NCBI GenBank assembly: GCA_963626085.1
Contig: CAVFVJ010000020.1
Span: 1 to 35,085 of the forward strand
Length of the DNA stretch: 35,085 nucleotides
Reading direction: 5' to 3'
DNA from: Colivivens sp963626085
Lineage (GTDB): Bacteria; Bacteroidota; Bacteroidia; Bacteroidales; Bacteroidaceae
Below, one piece after another: positions 1 through 8,252 of the stretch (positions are counted from its first letter, which is position 1; each line of letters starts with the position of its first letter). The translations under genes were made by a program, and so were the position numbers. The notes below the pieces were generated by a model. That model made no database searches, was not told the DNA's origin, and worked only from the letters and a program-made list of their open reading frames with translations.

Positions 1-224
1 TGAGCGGCAATGTCTATGAATGGTGCAGTGACTGGTATGGAAGTTACAGCTCCACCTCTCAGACCAATCCTACAGGTGCTACTGCGGGCTCTTACCGCGT
101 CTACCGTGGTGGCCGCTGGTACAGCTATGCCGGGAGCTGCCGTGTGTCTAACCGGTACGGCTACTCACCGGGCTATGCCGACTACTACCTCGGTCTGCGC
201 CTCGTCCTCCCAGTTCAACCTTAA
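1..224 (+). CDS. SUMF1/formylglycine-generating-enzyme-like protein, C-terminal end (partial)
   Basis: The frame whose codons begin at position 3 is open from the window edge to TAA at 222-224 and gives about 73 residues. It starts SGNVYEWCSDWYG, continues with YRVYRGGRWYS and CRVSNRYG, and ends YYLGLRLVLP. This is the standard C-terminal pattern of the FGE-sulfatase (SUMF1, PF03781) fold: GNVWEWC, then RGGSW, then CR...R, then GFRLV. In Bacteroidota this fold occurs in sulfatase activators, but far more often in exported or lipid-anchored proteins of unknown role, so true formylglycine synthesis cannot be claimed. The 5' part, including any signal peptide, lies outside the window. The overlapping 125-aa frame at 10-387 is an out-of-frame shadow. 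The family call is secure and the function is not. Confidence 0.85.
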   Translation, partial: SGNVYEWCSDWYGSYSSTSQTNPTGATAGSYRVYRGGRWYSYAGSCRVSNRYGYSPGYADYYLGLRLVLPVQP

Positions 225-250
225 AAAACAAGAAAAAGAAGAAAACATTC

Positions 251-300
251 TGTCCGCCCAAAAAGCCAGCCAAATAAAAGGCTGGCAAGAAGGGCGGACA
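251..300. terminator. nested hairpin downstream of the SUMF1-like gene, possible terminator
   Basis: TGTCCGCCC at 251-259 pairs perfectly with GGGCGGACA at 292-300. Inside it GCCAGCC (265-271) pairs with GGCTGGC (280-286) around an A/T-only 8-nt loop. The two stems are separated by a symmetric 5x5 A-rich internal loop. It begins 26 bp after the SUMF1-like stop codon, so a role in 3'-end formation is natural. On the plus strand no T-run follows. On the minus strand the inner stem is followed by five T, which would fit an intrinsic terminator read leftward. The role is therefore undecided. Confidence 0.5.
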
Positions 301-345
301 GCGGTGTCAAAAAACGGCTATATGCAGATAAAGTGTGCCAGTCTA

Positions 346-495
346 GTAGGTGCGGTGTCCCACCGCACATTATTTACTATTGTGTGACCTGTCCCACCGT
401 ACATTATTTGCTGATTTGACGTGGGATACGTAGGTTCCTATTGTTGTGACGTGAGCCACGTCACCTACTAATGTGACGTGAGCCACGTCACCTAC
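346..495. repeat. cluster A of GTAG-headed 19-bp palindromes (REP/BIME-like)
   Basis: Three intact copies and two decayed ones are visible. Copy 1, plus orientation: GTAG at 346-349 followed directly by GTGCGGTGTCCCACCGCAC (350-368), an 8-bp stem with a 3-nt loop. Copies 2 and 3, minus orientation: GTGACGTGAGCCACGTCAC at 446-464 and 473-491, each followed directly by CTAC (465-468, 492-495), which is GTAG on the other strand. The period between them is 27 bp. Decayed copies lie at about 384-402 and 418-440. Stem bases differ between copies but remain paired (CG/CG versus AC/GT). This stretch holds no gene. The head-to-tail and inverted arrangement matches REP elements that form BIMEs. Confidence 0.75.
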
Positions 496-584
496 TAAGG
501 CAACAATTCGTTTCATGGGTAGTTGAATCGTTACCTTTACCCACTCAAATCAATATAGACTCATAATGATTTCTCTTCAACTCT

Positions 585-617
585 TTTGGTGGTCTCATAG
601 TTTTATCATATATTTGC
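585..617 (+). promoter_or_regulatory. Bacteroidota promoter for the AAA/PD-(D/E)XK gene
   Basis: TTTG at 585-588 (-33) and TATATTTGC at 609-617 (-7, consensus TAnnTTTG) are separated by 20 bp, the usual Bacteroidota spacing. The start codon is 22 bp further on. Confidence 0.75.
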
Positions 618-638
618 ACCGAAAAAACTGTTTGAAGT

Positions 639-2198
639 ATGAAGGCGAGATTATACCCTATAGGAATACAGACGTTCGAGGAAATCAGAAGACTCGGTAT
701 GTTTTATGTTGACAAGACCGAGTATGTGTACCGTATGGCTAATGCCGGGAAGTTTTTCTTTCTGAGCCGTCCTCGGCGTTTCGGAAAGTCATTGCTGGTG
801 TCCACCCTTCATAGCTATTTCGAGGGTCGCAAGGATTTGTTCGAGGGACTTGCCATTGAGAAGTTGGAGACTGAGTGGATGGAGTATCCAGTGCTGCACT
901 TCGACATGAGTAGGGGCAAGCACCAGGACAAAGACCAACTGGAAGTATATCTGAATTATATTTTAGAGGATCAGGAGAAGAAGTTCGGTATTACGGAACA
1001 TCGCAGTGGCGTGAATAACAGGTTCTCTGACTTGATGGAGTCTGTATACCGTAAGACTGGCAAGCAGGTGGTAGTGCTCATCGATGAGTATGACGCTCCA
1101 TTGCTTGACGTGGTACATGAGGACGTGTTGTTGCCTCAGCTCCGTGACACGATGCGTAATTTCTACAGTCCTTTGAAAGCAGCCGAGCCGATGCTCCGCT
1201 TCGTGTTCATGACTGGTATCACGAAATTCTCGCAGCTGAGTATCTTCAGTGAGTTGAACAACATAAAGAATGTATCTATGGATGTGCCGTATGCCAGTAT
1301 CTGTGGAATCACGAAGGATGAGATGCTCACTCAGATGAGTGATGATATAGACGAACTTTCCACTAAACTGGAACTCAGCCGTGATGAGACAATCACAAAG
1401 CTTACTGATCAGTACGACGGTTACCACTTCACGTGGCCTTCGCCCGATGTGTTCAACCCGTTCAGCCTACTCAACTGCTTTGCCGACGGCACGCTGGATT
1501 CCTATTGGTTTGGTTCAGGCACGCCAACTTATCTAATCAACATGATGAGGAAGTATGATTTTCTTCCTACAGATTTGGGTGAGAATACATGGGTCGCAAA
1601 GCAGGATTTTGATGCCGCAACTGAGACGATGACTACCATCATGCCTCTACTATATCAGAGCGGATACATGACCATAAAGGACTATGATGAGGAGAGTGGC
1701 CTCTATGAACTGGCTCTCCCGAACAACGAGATAAGAGTAGGATTGTTCGGTTCGCTCTTGCCCCATTACCTTGACCGTGATTCAGCAAAGGGCAATTCGA
1801 CGATTGCCAGGATGGCGGTGTTGATTCGTCGAGGGAATATGGACGGTGGGTTGCAGTTGCTTGCTGACTTCCTGGAGACTGTGCCGTACTGCAACAATAC
1901 CAACTACGAGGGTCATTGGCAGCAGACGCTTTACATCATTTTCGCCTTGCTTGCCAATCACCGCATACAGGTGGAGCAGCACACAGCCAAGGGACGAATC
2001 GACATCACGCTCGAAACGGCAACAACCGTTTACGTGATGGAACTGAAATTGAACTGCAGTGTGGAGGATGCGCTGGCGCAGATAGAGGCAAAGCACTACG
2101 CTGATGCATTCAAGATGCAGCCGAAGCCAGTGGTTAAGGTCGGTATGAACTTCATGCTGAAGGATGGGGTGAATACGCTGGAGTGGAAAGTGGTGTAG
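639..2198 (+). CDS. AAA-ATPase-like protein with C-terminal PD-(D/E)XK nuclease-like domain
   Basis: A 519-aa protein of the 'predicted AAA-ATPase' type (PF09820) with a PDDEXK_9 tail (PF08011). The N-terminal signature YPIGIQTFEEIR...FYVDKTEYVY is diagnostic. A Walker-A-like SRPRRFGKS lies at residues 43-51, and a Walker B VVVLIDEYDAP near 143-153. The C-terminal nuclease-like motif has D455 in GRIDIT and E468-x-K470 in MELKL. The length is normal for the family and ATG 639 is the family start, just behind a good promoter. These genes occur in many copies per Bacteroidota genome. Their biological role is not established, and a link to mobile DNA or defence is only suspected. It stands alone here, between the palindrome cluster and adenine deaminase, with no partner gene. 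Confidence 0.9.
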   Translation: MKARLYPIGIQTFEEIRRLGMFYVDKTEYVYRMANAGKFFFLSRPRRFGKSLLVSTLHSYFEGRKDLFEGLAIEKLETEWMEYPVLHFDMSRGKHQDKDQLEVYLNYILEDQEKKFGITEHRSGVNNRFSDLMESVYRKTGKQVVVLIDEYDAPLLDVVHEDVLLPQLRDTMRNFYSPLKAAEPMLRFVFMTGITKFSQLSIFSELNNIKNVSMDVPYASICGITKDEMLTQMSDDIDELSTKLELSRDETITKLTDQYDGYHFTWPSPDVFNPFSLLNCFADGTLDSYWFGSGTPTYLINMMRKYDFLPTDLGENTWVAKQDFDAATETMTTIMPLLYQSGYMTIKDYDEESGLYELALPNNEIRVGLFGSLLPHYLDRDSAKGNSTIARMAVLIRRGNMDGGLQLLADFLETVPYCNNTNYEGHWQQTLYIIFALLANHRIQVEQHTAKGRIDITLETATTVYVMELKLNCSVEDALAQIEAKHYADAFKMQPKPVVKVGMNFMLKDGVNTLEWKVV

Positions 2199-2335
2199 GA
2201 AGTTTACTCTTTACCAAATCGTATGACTCTCTTATCCACACTTCAATGGATTCGTCGGGAAATGTATTCAACCGAAGACCATTTTACAGTCCATTGCTCT
2301 TGATTCTTTACGCATATTATTTTTCTATTCTTATT

Positions 2336-3997
2336 CTACACGTCACTAAGCTCACCAAAAACAAACTTACCGTTGGTTACGTCGAACAGTCCCGTGTCAA
2401 GTAGGCGCAGAGTAGGTATAACGGGTAACGCTACAAACGAGAGGGTCGTGAACGGGTCTATATTGGTGTTGACTCCGAGCCTGTGTGCCAATTCTTCCAG
2501 GCGTTTGATTCCCTTAATGGCACTCTGGGTATCGAGCGGTGACATGAGACCATAGTAGGGAAGTGCGAATTCATCTATTACTTTTCCGTTGGAAGCAATT
2601 ACATAGCCTCCTCCAATTTCTTTCAGCCGGTTACATGCTACAGCCATGTCTCCTGTGTTGTCCCCAGCACAGATGACGTTGTGCGAATCGTGTGAGACAC
2701 TGGTGGCTACAGCTCCGTTTTTTATTCCATAGCCTGTCAACGGACATACTGCGATATTACCGTTCTTTCCATGCCGCTCTACCGTTGCCAACAGGTTGTA
2801 CCTCTTCCATTCATCCGCTTGCAGTGTCACTTTCCGTGTCAGTAACTGGCCTTCAACGAGTCCGATGGCGATGTTCTGTCTGGTGGAAGGCAATAGGAAG
2901 TCATTGGACGAGAGTTCGCGGAACTTAACGGTATTGTCAGGCGTGTTGGAATGTGGGGTTCCACCACTGCCCTGCAACTCGTCTACAGGCACTCCGTCCT
3001 TAAGTACCAGATGAATCTGCCCGCATGTCTCATCTGTTACGACCACATCTGCTACAAATCCCTCACGTATATTTCCACGGTTGGACAATCGGTAAAACTT
3101 GCAGGCATTGTATGATGCCATAGCTGACACTTCTCCCCATGAAAAACCCATTTGTAGAGCCATGCGCACGATATGGGATATATGTCCTTCTGCGTTGATG
3201 GAAGAGAGGTGCTTGTCGTCCGTACAGAACGCAAACCGTGAACAGTCGAGCTGGAGATGTCTGATGCCTTGTAACAATGTCCGTGCGTTGTGTGCGGCAC
3301 TGCCTTCTCGTATGTATATGTTCATGCCTCTATCGTAGCATTGCTTCATACTCTCTTCGTCGCAGCATTCATGATCGTTGCAGATACCGTGAGACACATA
3401 AGTGTCGAGTAGTGACACATCCATTCCTGATGTATGTCCGTCGATTGGACGTCCCTTGAACATCCTGAGCTTGTCCATCATTTCCGGGTTCTCTGTCACC
3501 ACGTCTGTGAATGACATTACCTCACCCAACCCAACAACCTCTGGACGCTCAATAAACTCTTTCATCTTGTCTGCCGTGAAGTGTCCAGCACCATTGGTGT
3601 CGAACGGAGTGGCAGGTACACAAGATGGTATTACAGTGAAGATGTTGATAGGTGCTTTGGCTGCTTCGTCAAGGAAACTACGAAATCCTGCCGAGCCAGC
3701 GACATTGACCACTTCGTGTGGGTCTGCCACTACAGATGTGGTTCCGTAGGGGAGTACTGCTTTTCCGAATGTGGCTGGCAGAACCATAGATGATTCTATG
3801 TGTACGTGGGCATCAATGAATCCTGCCGTCACGATTCGTCCACTGCATTCTACTGTTGTGTCGGCTTCCGTGGTTGCGATAGAACGGCAAACTTTTACAA
3901 TCATACCACTGTCTATCAGTACATCGGCAGGGGTGACGGTTCTGAGTTGTCCGTCTACAACATTTCCGTTTTTTAGCAGTAACCTTTGTCTACTCAT
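2336..3997 (-). CDS. ade: adenine deaminase
   Basis: A 553-aa cytoplasmic metal-dependent amidohydrolase of the Ade/YicP type, which converts adenine to hypoxanthine and ammonia in purine salvage. The leading beta domain (GNVVDG...ADVLIDSGMI) is followed by the metal-binding HxH in GFIDAHVHIESS (His64, His66). VVADPHEVVNVAG, VGLGEVMSF and the FCTDDKH motif (typical Ade active-site signatures) follow, and the C-terminal domain carries VICAGDN...AVACNRLKEIGGGYVI. Length and motif order fit the family and nothing is missing. ATG 3997 lies about 40 bp downstream of a good minus-strand promoter. It converges with the upstream AAA gene, leaving 137 bp with no clear terminator. It is divergent from the lipoprotein gene at 4118. 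Confidence 0.95.
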   Translation of the reverse strand: MSRQRLLLKNGNVVDGQLRTVTPADVLIDSGMIVKVCRSIATTEADTTVECSGRIVTAGFIDAHVHIESSMVLPATFGKAVLPYGTTSVVADPHEVVNVAGSAGFRSFLDEAAKAPINIFTVIPSCVPATPFDTNGAGHFTADKMKEFIERPEVVGLGEVMSFTDVVTENPEMMDKLRMFKGRPIDGHTSGMDVSLLDTYVSHGICNDHECCDEESMKQCYDRGMNIYIREGSAAHNARTLLQGIRHLQLDCSRFAFCTDDKHLSSINAEGHISHIVRMALQMGFSWGEVSAMASYNACKFYRLSNRGNIREGFVADVVVTDETCGQIHLVLKDGVPVDELQGSGGTPHSNTPDNTVKFRELSSNDFLLPSTRQNIAIGLVEGQLLTRKVTLQADEWKRYNLLATVERHGKNGNIAVCPLTGYGIKNGAVATSVSHDSHNVICAGDNTGDMAVACNRLKEIGGGYVIASNGKVIDEFALPYYGLMSPLDTQSAIKGIKRLEELAHRLGVNTNIDPFTTLSFVALPVIPTLRLLDTGLFDVTNGKFVFGELSDV

Positions 3998-4039
3998 GTC
4001 TTTCGTCCTTGTTTTAACAACATATCCACTTCATGCGGA

Positions 4040-4070
4040 CAAAATTAGTTGAAATATTTGTGTAGTGCAA
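4040..4070 (-). promoter_or_regulatory. promoter of adenine deaminase gene
   Basis: Reading leftward, TTG at 4070-4068 (-33) is followed after 20 bp by TAATTTTG at 4047-4040 (-7). The start codon of ade begins at 3997. Confidence 0.7.
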
Positions 4071-4092
4071 GTATCTTCTTGAAAAATTGTAT

Positions 4093-4101
4093 TACCTTTG
4101 C
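4093..4101 (+). promoter_or_regulatory. -7 element upstream of the lipoprotein/DUF3160/CapA cassette
   Basis: TACCTTTGC matches TAnnTTTGC and lies 16 bp before ATG 4118, implying a very short leader. No convincing -33 TTTG is seen at the right distance. The region overlaps that of the divergent ade promoter. Confidence 0.65.
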
Positions 4102-4117
4102 ACCAAATCAACGTTAT

Positions 4118-4681
4118 ATGAGGGCTGTATTTGGGTTTGTCGCATTGTTGATGACTGTTGTCGTGATCTGTGGTGCATGTATGGACGACGGCAAGGGCAG
4201 ACTTGATTTACGTGCAGTAGATGACTCGTCTTTCCAATACGTTAGAGATGGGCAGACTTGGAGTCTGCGTCTTGAGAGTGAGTCAGACAGCCTATATAAA
4301 ATCGTGCATTTGGAAGGTGATTCGCTTGTGGATGAGTTGGTCTTAAGGAATGAGGTCTATCGGTTTGACTGCGGTGATTTGACTGGGGACGGACTACCCG
4401 AGATTGTGGTTGGAGTGACAAAACCGACGCGCTACAGGCCGCAGAACGACAGGAGGCTGTTCATATACCACCTATATGATGGACGGTTTATCCGTCCGTT
4501 GTGGTTGGGTTCCCGTCTTGGCGGAAAACTGTTGGACTACTCAGTGGTGCGCGACTCAGTCCCGGCATTAGTCCGTTCACTGGAGATGGACGGTGACAGC
4601 AACGAGGTGGAGAGGACTTACCGGTATGAGGGCTTCGGACTGAAATTTGTGAGTGAGACATACATTAAATCAAATCATTGA
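4118..4681 (+). CDS. small lipoprotein with FG-GAP-like repeat, function unknown
   Basis: A 187-aa protein read from ATG 4118. The frame stays open upstream to 4049, but that extension would sit over the promoter, while ATG 4118 gives a clean lipoprotein signal peptide: MRAVFGFVALLMTVVVICGAC, with the lipobox ending at Cys21. A calcium-binding-like GDLTGDGLPEIVVG near residues 97-110 resembles one FG-GAP/VCBS repeat. A conserved-looking RRLFIYHLYDGRFIRPLW follows. It should be exported and lipid-anchored in the outer or inner membrane. It is the first gene of a three-gene run and ends 11 bp before the DUF3160 gene. I do not recognise a named family and infer no activity. Confidence 0.75.
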   Translation: MRAVFGFVALLMTVVVICGACMDDGKGRLDLRAVDDSSFQYVRDGQTWSLRLESESDSLYKIVHLEGDSLVDELVLRNEVYRFDCGDLTGDGLPEIVVGVTKPTRYRPQNDRRLFIYHLYDGRFIRPLWLGSRLGGKLLDYSVVRDSVPALVRSLEMDGDSNEVERTYRYEGFGLKFVSETYIKSNH

Positions 4682-4692
4682 CATACAACAAA

Positions 4693-7128
4693 ATGAAGAG
4701 TATGAAAAACCTAATTTGGATTCTGGGCCTTATGGCTCTTGTTGGGTGTGCCGGAAATCAACAAGCAGACCAAAGGCTACAGTCTGACACGGACGTGAAA
4801 CCGGTGGAGTACAATCCACATTCTTTTCTTGTTACTTCTGAGAAATTGCCGGACACCATCGACCTCGATATGGATATCGATGACTTGACGATGATGGAAC
4901 TGCGGTTATTGCGCAACTATCCTTATGCACTGAAGGGTATGTGGCTGATGGAAGCCGATCTCAACCAGTTTTTCGACCAGAAGTCAGACTGGTATTACCA
5001 GCGTTGCCTCGACCACCTTACACCGCCAGACTGGAAGGCGTTGCTTGATTATGACGAAGTGAAGTTGTCCGAGAAGGAGACTGCTTTTGTGAAGAGAGTG
5101 GACGAGAGGATAAGTGAACTGAACCAACAACTGCACGTGGAGCGTGATGGACTGGTGTTGTCGAATCCTGTCATGGCAGTCAACATGTTCCAAATTGAGG
5201 ATTACGACCCGAAGATGATGGGCATGCTCTCTCACCATAACTTCGCCGTCATGCCGACCCAGTGTCAGCAGTTGTTCAATATATATGAGGAGAACGACTA
5301 TACGATGATGCCGAACTATATCACTACAGACCTTTACCTGCAGGCGTTTCACATGTACTTCAGTTATGTCATGAAAAGTCTGGAAAAGGACATGTTCATT
5401 CCTCGGTTGCATGACTTGAATATGGCAATGTACGGGAAAGCAAGTGAAATCGCCAAAACCACGGGCCATGAGGAACTGAGGTCACTGGCTGAACACAACG
5501 CCACTTTCTTTGCGATTGCTGAAAAATTGCTTACCGGAAGTGGATTGAAAGTACCTGGAGCGTATGTGGAAATCGCAAGAAGTGAAGTGGACAATATCTA
5601 TAGGGAGAAATCCGAACTGTCACCGATGATGGAGGGCAAGAACATCAATTTCCCGTATGACTTGTTCAAACCACGCGGACACTACACACGTGGGGACCGA
5701 CAGAAGCAGTATTTCCGTTATATGATGTGGATGCAGACCTACACATTCTGTAGGGAGAGTCAGAAAAATCTTCAACAGGCCACATTCATGGCTTACCTGT
5801 TGAACAGCATTGACAGGGAGGTGGCTGACAAGGGACTTGGTGTTTATCGTGCACTCGACTTCCTCATGGGAGAACCCGACAATGTCGCTGTGGTGGACAT
5901 TGCGGAGTATTTGGCGAATAATAAAACATTCACGTTAGAGGATGTGACCAACACTGAGAAGTTGCAGGAACTGGACCGTCATTTACAGACTCTGTTCAAG
6001 AACCGCAACCGTATCACGTCCAAGATTGAAGAAGAGGGTTGTGAGGACAAAATCAACTTCATGCCACAACGGTATACTCCCGACGCTTATGTTCTTAGTC
6101 GTATGTGTGACCAGAAAGCAAACTGTGAACTGCCGTTCCCTCGGGGACTTGATGTGTTTGCTGCTTTTGGCGTGGATGATGCAGAGTCAATCATCGACCT
6201 CTATTATGATGACGCGAACAAGTGGGACGGTTTTACAGAGGAGATGAACCGTTTGAAAACTCAGTTCGGAAAGTATGCAGACTGGGATAAGTCGATGTAC
6301 AACAAATGGATGGAGTGCTTGGTAGAACTGCAAGCATCCGACAAACAGTATCCTGATTATATGAAAACAGGCTCGTGGTCGAAGAAAAACCTAAACACAG
6401 CCCTTGCCTCATGGTCTGAGCTGAAGCATGATGCGGTTTTGTATGCGGAGCAACCCATCTTGGCTGAATGTGGTGATGGTAGCGACTTCCCTCAACCAGA
6501 TGTTGTGGGTTATGTGGAGCCGAACCTCCGCTTTTGGAACAAGATGAGGGAGATGCTTACCCTGACTCGTTCTTTGCTTGAGAACAACCACTTGATGACA
6601 GCGGACTTGGACAGTAAGACCAAGAGTCTGGAGGAATACATGGACTTTTGCATAAGTGTGTCGGAGAAGGAATTGAGAGGTGAGACGCTGACCTCAAACG
6701 AGTACCTGGAGATACGACTATTGGGCAGTTCACTTGAGTGGTATACGTTGAGTGTACTCGACCCGGAGGTAGATCTTTATTCATGGAATCTAGTCAAGGG
6801 AGCTGACCGCTCTATCGCTTGTGTGGCGGACGTGTTCACGCGTAATGTACTTGGATGCAAGAAGAACGGAATATTGTATGAGGCTACGGGTAATGCGGAT
6901 GTGATTTATGTGACTGTAGAGATTGGAGGAAAGGTGTACTTGACACGTGGTGCTACTTTCAGCTATTTTGAATTCATCAATCCGTTGGGCGACCGCCTTA
7001 CTGACGAGCAGTGGCAGGAACGCTTAGAAAAGAAGAACATTCCGGGACGTCCAGTATGGATGCAACCGCTGATTATGGACAAGGCTCCAAAAGCCAACGA
7101 GGAGGTGTTCTATAACTCTGGGTGCTGA
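4693..7128 (+). CDS. DUF3160-family lipoprotein
   Basis: An exported protein of 811 aa from ATG 4693, or 808 from ATG 4702. The lipoprotein signal MKNLIWILGLMALVGC is clear, so the TTG that overlaps the previous stop codon (4678) is unlikely to be the start. The body is alpha-helical, rich in Trp, Tyr and Met. It carries blocks typical of DUF3160 (PF11369), such as NYITTDLYLQAFHMYFSY near residue 200, FMPQRYTPDAYVLSRM near 450, and LNTALASWSELKHDAVLYAEQ near 570. The biochemical function of DUF3160 is unknown. It lies 11 bp after the FG-GAP-like lipoprotein and is followed at 13 bp by a CapA-like gene. The three thus look co-transcribed and all act outside the cytoplasm. Confidence 0.85.
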   Translation: MKSMKNLIWILGLMALVGCAGNQQADQRLQSDTDVKPVEYNPHSFLVTSEKLPDTIDLDMDIDDLTMMELRLLRNYPYALKGMWLMEADLNQFFDQKSDWYYQRCLDHLTPPDWKALLDYDEVKLSEKETAFVKRVDERISELNQQLHVERDGLVLSNPVMAVNMFQIEDYDPKMMGMLSHHNFAVMPTQCQQLFNIYEENDYTMMPNYITTDLYLQAFHMYFSYVMKSLEKDMFIPRLHDLNMAMYGKASEIAKTTGHEELRSLAEHNATFFAIAEKLLTGSGLKVPGAYVEIARSEVDNIYREKSELSPMMEGKNINFPYDLFKPRGHYTRGDRQKQYFRYMMWMQTYTFCRESQKNLQQATFMAYLLNSIDREVADKGLGVYRALDFLMGEPDNVAVVDIAEYLANNKTFTLEDVTNTEKLQELDRHLQTLFKNRNRITSKIEEEGCEDKINFMPQRYTPDAYVLSRMCDQKANCELPFPRGLDVFAAFGVDDAESIIDLYYDDANKWDGFTEEMNRLKTQFGKYADWDKSMYNKWMECLVELQASDKQYPDYMKTGSWSKKNLNTALASWSELKHDAVLYAEQPILAECGDGSDFPQPDVVGYVEPNLRFWNKMREMLTLTRSLLENNHLMTADLDSKTKSLEEYMDFCISVSEKELRGETLTSNEYLEIRLLGSSLEWYTLSVLDPEVDLYSWNLVKGADRSIACVADVFTRNVLGCKKNGILYEATGNADVIYVTVEIGGKVYLTRGATFSYFEFINPLGDRLTDEQWQERLEKKNIPGRPVWMQPLIMDKAPKANEEVFYNSGC

Positions 7129-7141
7129 AAGCTGTGTGACC

Positions 7142-8122
7142 ATGATATTACTGCAAGTAGTCTGTAGAGGACGACTCCTAATCTGTTTCATCGGGCTTCT
7201 GGCATGTATCTCCTGTGTGCCGGAAGTCCCGAAGGACAGTTGCTTGGAGATTGTGTTCACTGGTGACGTGCTTCTCGACAGGGGAGTGCGTACGGTGCTT
7301 GCAGACGAAGGACTTGACTCCGTCTTTGCAGGTGTGACAGTTCTCTTCCGTAGGGCTGATGCAGTTGTCGTCAATCTGGAATGTCCCTTGACTGACACTG
7401 TAAGCCAACTCAACAAAAAATTCATATTCCGTGCGGATGTCTCATGTGCTGAAGGATTGAGAAGGGTGGGTGTCACTCATGCGGCTATGGCAAATAACCA
7501 TACCAACGACCAGGGGCGCAGAGGACTGGTGTCCACGTACCGGTATCTGACTGAGGCAGGTATCATACCGCTGGGCTATGGAGAGAATTCAGATGAACAA
7601 CTGAAACCGACAGTCATACGTAAGGATGGGATAGAGGTGGCAGTATTCAACAGTGTGTTTGTCCCATTGGAAAACTGGCATTATCTGGCAGACCGCCCAG
7701 GAATATGTCAGTCTTCGTGTGAGGAACTGGCAGATGCAGTCCGCAGGTATAAGAAGTTGCATGCAGACAGTTGGATTGTAACCGTTTTGCATTGGGGTAC
7801 AGAGTTTGAAGTGCACCCATCGCTCAAACAGAAGATGCAGGCGAGGATGTTGGCAGAAGCAGGGACAGATGTCGTGATAGGACATCACCCACATGTTGTG
7901 CAGGACACAGCTGTGATAAAAACAGAGGGAGTCGGCATGTGCGACTCCACTTTGGTTTATTTCAGTCTTGGTAATTTTGTGTTCGACCAGACCGCACCCG
8001 GTACGCAAGATGCCTTGATTGTCAGGCTCAGGTTTGGTACCGACGGAACAGTGACTTCTGTTTCTTTGCCTGTGGAAATCAGAGGATGCAAACCGGTTCT
8101 GTCAGATAACCGCAAGAAATAG
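7142..8122 (+). CDS. CapA-like (PGA_cap) metallophosphatase-fold lipoprotein
   Basis: A 326-aa protein from ATG 7142; an in-frame GTG at 7136 would add two residues. The signal LLICFIGLLACISC ends in a lipobox Cys. The rest is the PGA_cap/CapA domain (PF09587), a calcineurin-like phosphoesterase-type fold. Metal-site motifs appear in order: FTGDVLLDRGV, VVNLECPLTD, MANNHTNDQG, VLHWGTEFE, VIGHHPHVVQ and YFSLGNFVFDQ. CapA of Bacillus takes part in poly-gamma-glutamate capsule production, but no capBC or ligase genes are nearby, and most Bacteroidota homologues have no proven role. A function in handling an envelope polymer is a family-level guess. It is last in the cassette and is followed by palindrome cluster B. 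Confidence 0.88.
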   Translation: MILLQVVCRGRLLICFIGLLACISCVPEVPKDSCLEIVFTGDVLLDRGVRTVLADEGLDSVFAGVTVLFRRADAVVVNLECPLTDTVSQLNKKFIFRADVSCAEGLRRVGVTHAAMANNHTNDQGRRGLVSTYRYLTEAGIIPLGYGENSDEQLKPTVIRKDGIEVAVFNSVFVPLENWHYLADRPGICQSSCEELADAVRRYKKLHADSWIVTVLHWGTEFEVHPSLKQKMQARMLAEAGTDVVIGHHPHVVQDTAVIKTEGVGMCDSTLVYFSLGNFVFDQTAPGTQDALIVRLRFGTDGTVTSVSLPVEIRGCKPVLSDNRKK

Positions 8123-8166
8123 AAGAAGTATGTCTTTCTGAGAGTAAAGAAAGCAATGTCCAAATA

Positions 8167-8252
8167 GTAGGTGCAGTGTCTCACTGCACAGATAGTAGAT
8201 GCAGTGTCTCACTGCACAGACAATAAAATGTGACGTGAGCCACGTCACTTAC
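8167..8252. repeat. cluster B of GTAG-headed 19-bp palindromes (REP/BIME-like)
   Basis: There are three copies. GTAG 8167-8170 is followed by GTGCAGTGTCTCACTGCAC (8171-8189). GTAG 8195-8198 is followed by ATGCAGTGTCTCACTGCAC (8199-8217), a 28-bp period. An inverted copy GTGACGTGAGCCACGTCAC (8230-8248) is followed by TTAC, a one-base variant of CTAC. The inverted copy is identical to those in cluster A, 7.7 kb away. Both clusters are followed by GGCAAC and then, 27-31 bp on, GTTG (501-535 and 8261-8282), so the repeat is longer than the hairpins alone. It lies in the 221-bp gap between converging genes. Confidence 0.75.

Noticed and set aside
10..387. 125-aa open frame on the plus strand
   Set aside because: It is out of frame with the SUMF1-like coding sequence, which carries the conserved motifs, and it runs on through the nested hairpin and the first palindrome.
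346..495. CRISPR array
   Set aside because: The repeats are short palindromes in mixed orientation with no spacers of even length and no cas genes.
639..2198. Anti-phage defence system
   Set aside because: The AAA/PD-(D/E)XK gene stands alone. This family is widespread in Bacteroidota without a proven defence role.
4678..4692. TTG 4678 as start of the DUF3160 gene
   Set aside because: ATG 4693 or 4702 gives a normal lipoprotein signal peptide.
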